A DNA stretch of 64,000 nucleotides from Sambucus nigra (taxonomy: Eukaryota; Streptophyta; Magnoliopsida; Dipsacales; Adoxaceae): the NCBI GenBank assembly GCA_949130495.1, contig OX422221.1:31989224-32053223 (forward strand), written 5' to 3'. The notes beneath the pieces are model-generated. The model was not told the DNA's origin and did not search any database. It saw only the letters and a program-made list of their open reading frames with translations. Of the stretch, positions 55,076 to 64,000 are shown piece by piece. Position numbers and translations under genes: made by a program. Position 1 is the stretch's first letter, and every line of letters begins with the position of its first letter.

Positions 55076-57304
55076 ATCTAGTTTAGGTTTTGCCGCATGT
55101 TTATCTCTTTACCTATGAACTAGATTATATTTTTGTACCTATATTTTCAAAAATTCCTAAAATATTTTCATTTTTTGTGTATAAAGGATTTCATAAAACT
55201 TGTATCCATATAGGTTATGTTTGTGAGATTTTTGGATCACTGTATCATTCAATGATCATGTGGCTTTCGATGATTAGCTCGTTTGGACTTCGTCTCACTT
55301 GTGCCTTTTGATGCATGTTTATAATATATTCTTCTATAATTTCCTCGTGTCATTGCCTTTCATGCGCACACCTATAACATAATCTTGACGATGTCTAAGT
55401 TGATTTACATACATTAGGTGAACTAAGGTGTTGTCTTATCAATTTTGTCACCTAAACTTATAAGCAATGAACAATATAATTGTGCATGCAATAACTGTTT
55501 CCTAAATGGACGAAAATAGAAAAAGATTTATCCGATAAAGTTTCGTTTAGCAATGGTGTAAGGACATTTTTCACATGTCCGAAATGTTTCATTTATTTAT
55601 GTCGTACGCCGCTACATTTGGCTCGTCTCCTCATGATCTCACATGATGGCCTCTATCCGAATTCCGGGAATCAAGCATGTATTATCTCCACTAATATGTC
55701 CCACATCTGCCTCAATGACTTCACGTTCCAAGATTTTAGGAACTTAATGCAAGTGGTACGCAAGGGAAGTCAAAACAGTGAAAAAAAGGCACAATAGGAG
55801 AGTTCAAGGGCATTTTCGTAATTTCACATCCATAGTTCGGAGGTCTGGTCAACTATAAATTTGAATAGCTCGCCGCAACGAAGATACTGGAAAAAGCGGC
55901 ACCTCAATCCGAGCTACGGTGAAGGAGTTATGACCTTTTGAAGATAGAGAAAATTCCTTAAAGAATGCTGTTTTTTTTTTTGTACGCTGGATAGAATTTT
56001 AGAGTTTTAAGAATGTGGGACTCTTCATATTTTTTCCTATAAATACCAACTTCGGGGGAGTTGTTTTTCAAGACTTTAGGAGACGAATTTGAGAGTCCAA
56101 ATACATCTATTCTTCATATTTTTGAGTCCCAAGACTCATGTTTTGATTCACACATCATTGCCATTCCTTTGTGAATCCTTTTGCAACCCAAGAACACAAC
56201 TTCGGTTTGTTCAACCCTTGTGGAGGAGACCGTTCTTCTTCTTCATTGCAGCCCTACTGGAAAGGGATAATTCCAGCCGCGACTACAGAATCCGATACCC
56301 GAGGGTAATTCTTAGTCAACTTGTATTTTCATTGTAATCCGATTGTAAGCCGTTTTCTTACAAATTATAGTGAAAATAAATGGTTTTGCCCCTGAGGGGG
56401 ATTTTTCCTTAATTGCATGTGTTTGAATGTTCTTGCGTAGATTATCTATTTATTCAATCACATACTGCTGCATGTTTAGGGTTTGTTTGTGTTAAAAGGG
56501 TTTTATATATGGTTTGATCATTTGAACGCGAGCACACACGTTTCTCAAATGGAATCATGCAGAGAAAGACAAGTTGCCTTTGTGTGAGTAACCACCATTT
56601 CCAAAAGGAAAAAGATCCGAAAATAATTCAGGGCAAAAAAAATTGCAAATTGCCAAGGCTAATTTCTAGTATGCAAAATATTATATGAATTGAAGGACAC
56701 ATAGGTTAAGTATCAATGGGTTTGAACACGAAATCATACTATTTATTTTCAAGTTGACTCTATTGGCTAGAGATAATTCAACCTTCTAGGCGTTTTGTTT
56801 TTGTGGCTAATATCCCATTGTATTCCCCTTATTTGTCATGAGGTAGGTGTGATTGCATAATTTGTAGATATATTGTTCGGCAATATGCACTTGTGCGTTG
56901 TCTTATGCAATTCTCTCACCCGCATTGTTCACACTCATTCACTTCGTTCCTACGATTTGAACACTACCTACGACAATTGAAAATTGAAAATTTATGGGTT
57001 ATTAACCTTATTAGGCCTCTATACTCTTTATTTTTCATATTTGTTTCTTTTTATTTTCTTTATAAATGTCTGAAATCTCATTCGGATTCTTATTCATATG
57101 ATATACTAATGAGCCTATCCCCAATCCATCACTAAAATCTCGTTCGATTAATTGTTCATATATCGTTCTAGCAATGTAGTTTGAACGAAATTCCTTCATA
57201 GTTCGAATGACTGGTCATATATCTGGTTGGTAGTCGTTTCATTTTAAATCTTCCCTCTTTCTCTCTTACTCTAAAACTGTTTCTCTCCCTAATATCTCTC
57301 AAAT
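55076..57304 (+). other. Region after Copia pol, with a promoter-like segment
   Basis: About 2.2 kb without recognisable coding. TTCCTATAAATACCAACTTC (about 56033-56052) is a good TATA box. Downstream is a CT-rich stretch (56230-56250), then TTTTCATTGTAATCCG, like a polyadenylation region. The 55800-56400 part therefore looks like an LTR promoter or R region, but no pair or ends could be found. 57143-57232 holds a TTCGAA-word cluster. Confidence 0.4.
57143..57232. repeat. TTCGAA-type word cluster upstream of the 57.3 kb gene
   Basis: CTCGTTCGATTA, TCGTTCTAGC, GTTTGAACGAA, GTTCGAATGACTGG and AGTCGTTTCA within 90 bp. These are close to the words of LTR C (1311-1385). Confidence 0.55.
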
Positions 57305-59127
57305 ATGCCACTCCATATCTTCGACACTCTCCATATTCTCAAGCCCTCATTTCCATATTAACCCTTATAAAATCCTTCACTCCCCAGAGACATTTTACAT
57401 ATCTCTAAAAGTTGTGGTGGATTTATAAAGCTTTATTTCTAAGGTATTCTTTTTTATCGCTTCTCCAAAATATTTTAGGATTTTGGTTTGAGTATATTTT
57501 TTTGGGGTCATTTTTTTAACATGCAACACTTTCGTAGTGTTTATTTCTCACGATTGACCCATTTTTTATAAACTCAACTTATTTTTTCTTTGGTACTATG
57601 TCTATATTATACATATTTTATTGGGAAAAAAATCCATAAAATGTTTTTTTGCTTGCCCCGGTTAAATGACATCTCTTGGATTTTTGAAATTGTTTTAATC
57701 TTAAATTTTTGTTCTCAAAATTCATGAAATTTCATTTAATTTTGTTTATGTGCTTTATATTCTCATGTTTGTGATATTTTGATTGAGAAAGTAATTTTGA
57801 GTTGTTGTTATTGGTTTTTGGTGTTGTGGTTGATTGGTTGGTTGGTTTTGTGTAGGTCATCTCTTCCAATTTTCTCAGGGCTAGAAGTCAATGACCTAGG
57901 CATTTTGCCTCATTGGATGATGAAAGTTCTTCAGATGAGGAATGTTCTTCTGATAAAGACATCACCATTTGAAATATTCATCTACGTTGGGGTAAGCATG
58001 AAAATCACACTCTCTTACACACACATGTGTTCCCTAATAGGTCTATCGTTAGGAAAAGTATTATAAAACTTGTTTCTCTTTTCGGAACCATATTTTTCTC
58101 CTGGCTTGTCACCCGTAATTGGGATCCCATGTTCAATCTTTGCGACCCTTACTATCTGTACGTTATTCAAGAATTCTTCTTTTCGATGCTCGTATCTGAG
58201 AGCATTCTACTCTCAAAAGTATGTGGTATGGAGGTTGCTATCACCTTTGAATCCATTCCTCGACTTGTTGATTTACCCCGAGTCCCCAACTATACCTTCC
58301 CTTTTCCCAAAGATGTTAGGAACAACTCTAATCTTATTTGAGAGATTGTCTTTCAAGTGATACAGTTTTGGTCTATCATTTTATATCGTAGATAGCTTAA
58401 GTCTAATTTTATAATCCTTAATTGGATCGTTAGTGTCTTCCTCCATTTACGTGAAAACCATACTCAGATTTAACACGATCATGTGAATCTGATGTATTCG
58501 ATCACCATTACAACTTCTATTGATCTTATCGATTTCAGTTATGGAGATCTTAGATCCTTTCGTATGTCACCATCTTCACGTGTTCGACAGACATTGTTCT
58601 TTGCAGTTCTAGTCACCTGTCACTATTTAGATGTTGGTTGCCCCCTTCTTCCTTCAGATATACCCACTACTCGATATCAGACCATTAATAGTTCATCTGT
58701 AGGTAAGTCTCGTGGTCATCATCCTAATGATACTCCTCAGTCCACTCAATCTCACTCAGAGTCATCCTAGTTTACCGCCTCATCTACTCCATCTCAGTCC
58801 CGACCCTTTACCTCTCATCGTCATCCCCCTTTAGAGTCATAGGAGCTTACAATAATGCATTTGCAGTTTGAGCAAATGCAGGAGGAGCACCATGAGGACC
58901 GCTCTATGATGCAGAAGTTCTCTGCCTCCATGAAAAGGGATTGGCAGCTAGTCGGGGAGGCCTAGGCCCATAAGGAGGAGGCTTAGGATTTTATGGACTC
59001 TCGCCTGATGCCGCATTTAGAGGAGATCCGTCGTGTTGATATGTAGCGAGGTGCAGGTTCTTCAGGCAACAAATCCTCTTTGGTTGATGAGACTCGAGAT
59101 TATTCTCCTAACAATCCAACATATTGA
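57305..59127 (+). pseudogene. Decayed gene like the 'putative plant transposon protein' family
   Basis: A splice acceptor (GGTTGGTTTTGTGTAG, ending 57856) opens an exon coding an acidic Ser run (FASLDDESSSDEECSSDKDI). Next come TRNWDPMFNLCDPYYLYVIQ, EFFFSMLVSES and CGMEVAITFESIPRLVDLPR. This order (W-P-L-D, E-F-Y/F, G..I.F....I...L.IPR) is that of plant transposon-protein domains (PF20167 type) from memory. The tail has a Ser/Pro/His-rich stretch and LQFEQMQEEHHEDRSMMQKF (about 58858-58920), a possible coiled coil, ending near 59127. Several stops are present. It follows a SIRE-like pol, where extra envelope-position ORFs occur, so it may be part of that element. Confidence 0.5.
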
Positions 59128-61016
59128 TTTTTATTGAGGCTCTTATTTTATTTCGTGTACTTTCGAGATAGTGGTTTGTCTTTCATTTATTTGTCAACCT
59201 CATTAGTACCGAATATTGTATTTGGATTTCCTTTTCCTGTTTTTAGATTTGGATATTGTTTAATTAGTTTGCATATTATGTTGTATCAATGTTAATCATC
59301 ATTTGCTTCATCTTCACCTTTATCATTGTTATGGATGATTTTCATTTCCTTTTATACTAGGGATGTTGTATTCTCATGTAAGTTTTCATGTTATCTATAT
59401 TGGATGATTTTATATGCAATGACATTGGACTTTTTGATTCTATTGCTTTGTATGTTCCGGATGAAAAGGGGGAGAACATGTTTTGGGGGAGTTCATAATT
59501 TGGTTTAGTTACATCATTTTATCCATTCGTTTTATGTCTTTTTTATTTTATGTTTGTAGGCTAATTATTTATATGCCATATTCTTGCCTACAAAGAGCTT
59601 CACGTAGCAAATTTGTTGTCAGTAGAGTCGATTGTATCCTTTTCTTGGGTTTTGGGGATGGGGATTAGGATCGTCTTGACGGCATACATTAGCAAATATC
59701 GAGTCTTTTTATTTTTTATGTTTTTTCCCAGAATAGCCAAATCGGGAGATTTGTAAGGACAAATTTCCAATAGAGTCAAGTTGTAGTTTTGGGTATTTCC
59801 ATTGGACAAAATATTTTGGGTAATTAGGTGTCTTGGTACTCTACTCAATGAAGAATTTAAGCATCCCGGATTTCAACATTCAACAAGCTTCACCTCATAA
59901 TTTGATTGCTCATATTCTCATAGGTATATGGATCGATTATTTTATACTTTATTGGAGACAAATTTTTAATTGTTACATGATTCATGGTGAAAGTTTTCTA
60001 AAAACTTTTTTCTCTTTAAACATAAAATTAATTTTCCAAAATTAAAGTGATTGTTCAAATGGGTTCGTTTGAACGTATGTGTTCAAAAGACATCAAAAGA
60101 AGTCCTTCATGGATTTCCATGAAATGTCATTTGAGATATCATTCAAATGACGTTTCTCACATAGTCGTTCAAATGACGTCGGACCAGATCCTTATTGGAT
60201 TTTTTCTGAAATATCATTTAAAGGCTCATTCCAACAACACTCTCTTATGTCATTCGAACGAGTAAGCTCAGTTGTTCGAATGAGTATGTTTAGTCGTTTG
60301 AATGAGCGGCTTTATTTTGAAAATGTAGTTTTCCCCTCAACCTCCCTTGTCATCTACTTCCACCTTTCAAAATAAATTGGATTTCGGGAAAAACTGTAAA
60401 AATGGTTCTTACAGTTTAGAATAAAACATTTTTTTTCCTTTACAAAAGGTCTCTAACATTTTTATGTAATATTTTAGATCATTTTTCAAGAAACAATAAT
60501 CCCATCTTCATTTCTCATACATTTATCCTCGTTTGGCTGGAGTGGTTCTCCGCATGAATTACTTTTAGAATCGGCGCGTGGACTTTGGTGGATATTGAGA
60601 CACAATAGCGTTATGTAGCATGTTAGATCTACATGTACTATGATCGGAGGTATTGAAGATGGAATCGGGGGGTCTTATAGAGTCAAGTAAGTAAGTCTTT
60701 TGTGTATTCTTGTAAAAAACATATATGATGTAGATTTTGTCTTGGCCTAGCCATCCGAGGTTTTTTCCATTTGGGTTTTCATGGTACAACGACGCGTTGT
60801 GGTTTCATTTTCTCTTTATGTATTTGAGAATCCTGCATGATCACGTAGGAGTTGGTATACATGGCTCAACTTTGGAAGGAATAAAGTTGTTGGCCTATGT
60901 ATAATTTGTACCATATCTTGCTAGTTTATTTAACGGAGTGTATTTCACGAATTAGAACCGAATGTGTATAACCTTGCAACTTTAACGTTAATGTATGTGG
61001 GGGTTCCCCTGATGAG
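59128..61016 (+). other. Spacer with polypurine-like tract and word cluster
   Basis: About 1.9 kb. GATGAAAAGGGGGAGAACA (59459-59477) followed by TGTTTTGG resembles the polypurine tract and LTR start of a SIRE-like element. 60047-60310 holds TTCGAA/TTTGAA-type words. I cannot support any ORF here. Confidence 0.4.
60047..60310. repeat. TTCGAA/TTTGAA-type word cluster upstream of the PMD gene
   Basis: GTTTGAACG, GTTCAAAAGAC, CATTCAAATGACGT, CGTTCAAATGACGTC, CATTCGAACGAG, GTTCGAATGAG and CGTTTGAATGAG occur within 265 bp. Spacing is irregular (20-60 bp). Confidence 0.6.
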
Positions 61017-63990
61017 TGGGACCTACGATTGGACTATGTTTAGAGTGAGCCTATTCACAAGGCTACTATCGAGAGACCGGGTTTGATAAGGACCATTGAC
61101 AGTTATAAAACTTACATTATAGCAAAAAATTCTAACACTTTCAACCTTCTTTCCTCTCGTTTGAGCCTCCGCTCTCACATTTTCATTACGCCCTACGGTG
61201 AATTTTCTATCACCCTAGAGGACGTTTGTGAGTTGATTTGCCTCCCCCTCTTGGGAAGTCATGTTTTCACCTAATGTTATAAAGATTATATAGAGAAGGA
61301 GATATGTGAGGAGATCCATTAGGCACTATTTGAATTTACTCGTTATGTTACTATCAATCAAATAGAGGCCACCAAGAACTCCTTTGCTAATTGAAAAAGG
61401 TATTGTATTAATGACTTTGAGCCCTCCCTAAAGGAAGGAAGTCTACACAGGGCACCTAAAAGTCAAGATGGCCCCAAGATCAAGTCTCCCTCTCACTTGG
61501 AAGTGTTCTTTGTCACTTTGTTCAACAAGTTTTTATTCCAAGGAAGACTAAATGACTCCCATTATGAATTTTTATTTCACCTCGCAGTCAGGCTTGCTCA
61601 AGGTAGGGATATGACCCTCGCAATACTTACGCTAGGTTCCATGTACACTTGGGTGGACCATTCTCAGATCTACGTGGAGCGATCTTATGGTCTCTATGAT
61701 GTGATCAACTTTGTGAACTCCTTCATTCTGATGGATTTTTATTTGAGAGGTTTCCTTACTTTGCTCCAAAGACTCTCTCATTACCTAGTAATGATGCTCG
61801 AATTTCAAGGTGGAATACGGAGATCCCCGAGTAAGCCTTAGGTTCTTTAGTTGATAATATTGATGAGTTCTCATTCTTCCCCTACTGTAAATAATTGGGG
61901 GTGTCTTCTCATGGGGGTTCTTCACATCTTCTCCTAGAATTTTGTATCATCCTGCAGATTTGGAGTGAGTGGAAGACTGCCCCCACATAGTTGTTATGTC
62001 CTTTGTTTTGTCTTACGTACTTCCCTCACTTACTGAACTTGGCAAAGGGTTTGAGTTTTACTATTCTAAGGGGGTAAGGTGGGAATTTCGATATGACTAA
62101 GGATTTTACATCCCTACTTATACCCCTAGACACTCGCCCAATGAACTATACCTGGAGGCGTATGCCAGTTTTACTTTTTAGGGGATACTATAGAGAACTG
62201 ATAGCTCTGGTGGTTTCTTTATTCCTTTTTATGACTACCTCACCTTATTCATCCCATCATGGTTTTCCTTGTGGCAATTACAGATTTTGCTTATCAAGTA
62301 TTACATTAAGGATGTGCCCCCATGAAACTATTCCTATTAAGATTCCCAATAATGACAAATACTTAGGTAAAAAAAACTGAAAGAAATTGTGGTTTCTCAG
62401 CACCGTGGCAAAGTCTCTCCTCCAGTAGGTCACCCCTATTATGGTGAGACCTCTGCGCGATGAGTCTAGTTATGAAAAACAACCTATGCCCCAAGTAGCC
62501 AAAGTAAAGGGGAAAGGGAAGGTCAAACCTAAGACCACTTAAAAAGAAAACACCCACACACGGATGTGTCAAACTTTATTCCAGCCTAGGCAGAGACAAC
62601 TGCTCCTCCTCCTGCACTTGTGAGGACTAGAGCAAGTAAAATGAAGAAGAAATTGGTTGAGCCCACTGCCCTTTCAAGTAAACCTGACACTCATGGGATT
62701 GAAAAGACCTTCCAAATTGTGAGCGAGTAGGGCTATGAGGCCTTAGGAATTCCATCTCAATAGCAGTCCCTTTCATCCATACCTCTCGCTGAAGGTATTC
62801 TCGTTACTCATATTTTACATAGTGAAATTTCCATCCATGACGTTTCAAATGCTTGGTCCTCTTCTTTCTCACTTGAAGTTCAAATTGTTGATTATGGAAG
62901 CACCCCTTCCTATGATGATAACAGTTCTTTTTCAAATGACGTTGGTGTTGTTGTCTCTCACCAATGTCATTCGCCTAACACTTATACTTTGTTGTCTGCT
63001 TCGAGAGGCTCTGGCGACGAGCAAGATGACATCATAATATACTCGCCTTCCACCACTAGCCCCACTACTGAACAATTACCTTATGGGTAGCCCGCTCGCC
63101 CAAACATTATAAGTGCATTCTATCATCTTTCCATTTTTTCTCATACTTAACTTATCCAAAATGTTTTTTAACTTTAAATTTGTTTATTTGAATAGGCTTC
63201 TTCCATGGGGATGAGTGGATCCTCAAAGGTGAGGGATACCCCCTCGTCTCCACCTTCCACACTTCCACGGTTACATTTCCTCTTCGGGAGGAACTCTATG
63301 TTGGTCTTATATTTATGCCATCATATAAAGGTTTTTGCACAAAACTGTAAGACTTGTATTGTTCTTACTTGTCAACTTCCTTTAACATTATCTTTATTTA
63401 TTCCCCAACTCTGTCTTGTTTATCGCACTATTATGATGGAATCTTTTGTTTCCTCTCGTTGTCTGGAGGTATTCACAAATTTTTTTCAAGTTTCATTAAG
63501 TCTCTTCATTTAAATGATTTAACTCATTCTTTTGAACTTACTTTCATACATTCACCTCTTTGATAGCTGACTGTAGCCCTTAGTCCTCTTACCATGACTC
63601 CTACCTCCTCTGTAGTGGGCAGTTCTTTAGTTGTAACTTCTATTATTACACCTTTAGAGGTACTTCTTATCACTTCTTCTTTTTTCTATATTTTAAATTC
63701 TGTTTACGGTCAACATTATCTTATATTTGTTGTGTTTGACTTATTTTGCAAGGTCCCATTTCGAGTGTCCCTTCTACTAATGGGGAGATTCTTTTACCCA
63801 CTGGGGTTATTTTTCTTGGTTTTTCATCCTTTGGAAGGATATCTATCCCCATATTTTTCATTCCTACGGATAACAACCCCAAAATCTAGCCGTCTCTTGC
63901 TCATCCCAGTTTCAATGTGTCTTCAAGTGGGCTTATCTCACATGTCCTTGTTTCTTCATAGGCAATCAATCACATACCATTTGCCATTTT
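61017..63990 (+). pseudogene. Plant mobile domain (PMD, aminotransferase-like) gene, decayed, runs to window edge
   Basis: In one frame from about 61017 it reads ERPGLIRTIDSYKTYIIAKN, then HIFITPYGEFSITLEDVCEL with ICLPLLGSHVF. This is the F..P.GE..(I/V)TLEDV..L..LP pattern of PMD proteins (PF10536 type). Farther on come LHRAPKSQDG, FLFQGRLNDSHYEFLFHLAV, RLAQGRDMTLAILTLGSMYT and SYGLYDVINFV, also typical. A frame-shifted tail (YIPTYTPRHSPNELYLEAYA, near 62100) continues it. A Ser/Asp-rich region (62815-63090, for example SYDDNSSFSNDVGVVVSH) and intron-like acceptors (TTTATTTGAATAG at 63196; TTATTTTGCAAG near 63751) suggest further exons. Many stops. PMD proteins are known from plant transposable elements and a few domesticated genes; element or host origin is unclear here. 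Confidence 0.6.
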
Positions 63991-64000
63991 TTTTCTCTTT

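Noticed and set aside
56089..56337. 82-codon ORF after the 56.03 kb TATA box
   Set aside because: Sits in a promoter/R-like segment with low-complexity T-rich codons and matches nothing.

Overview
The window reads as plant nuclear DNA, very probably from a flowering plant with a large, repeat-rich genome. It is AT-rich, has no operons or ribosome-binding sites, and is filled with nested LTR retrotransposons of plant lineages (Tat-type Ty3/gypsy, Copia, long non-autonomous LTR elements). It also holds short GT-AG introns, TATA boxes and fragments of plant gene families (CAR-type C2 protein, LRR receptor-like protein, plant mobile domain). I see no intact host gene: every recognisable coding region is broken by stops, frameshifts or insertions. 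Domain names come from recognition by eye and were not searched.

Layout. 1-184: orphan coding-like scrap. 185-~2145: 5' part of a long LTR (family C). ~2150-22745: Tat-lineage Ty3/gypsy element (copy 1) with gag, protease, RT, RNase H, archaeal-type RNase H and integrase on +, then a split gene on -. Its RNase H is interrupted by a young non-autonomous element, LARD A (7266-16883, TSD TATAT, LTRs about 3.65 kb). 23028-26186: patchwork of gene fragments ending in a Helitron-like 3' end. 26570-27165: LTR remnant related to LARD A. 27166-36970: second, different Tat-type element (copy 2) with RNase H and integrase on +, two decayed genes with their own TATA boxes on -, a 1.1 kb tandem repeat array and an LTR. 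37156-42296: Copia deletion derivative with two LTRs. 43786-55060: tail of another Copia element (SIRE-like), split by LARD B (44524-54872, minus orientation, TSD TCCAA, LTRs about 3.03 kb). 55061-64000: intron-bearing decayed + strand genes, one like the 'putative plant transposon protein' family and one with a plant mobile domain (PMD).

How the parts relate. The two LARDs encode nothing recognisable but share an initiator-Met-tRNA-type primer site, a polypurine tract, a 5' leader, a roughly 60-nt motif and an LTR hairpin, so they look like related parasites of one autonomous family, possibly a Tekay/Del chromovirus. The Tat elements carry oppositely transcribed genes with phase-0 introns. 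In copy 2, both antisense promoters and the LTR promoter share paired CNATCGG / CTATCGA words. Most worth following up are these split antisense genes with shared promoter words, and the clusters of palindromic words (TTCGAA, GTCGAC or CGATCG types) at nearly the same LTR offset in three LTR families.
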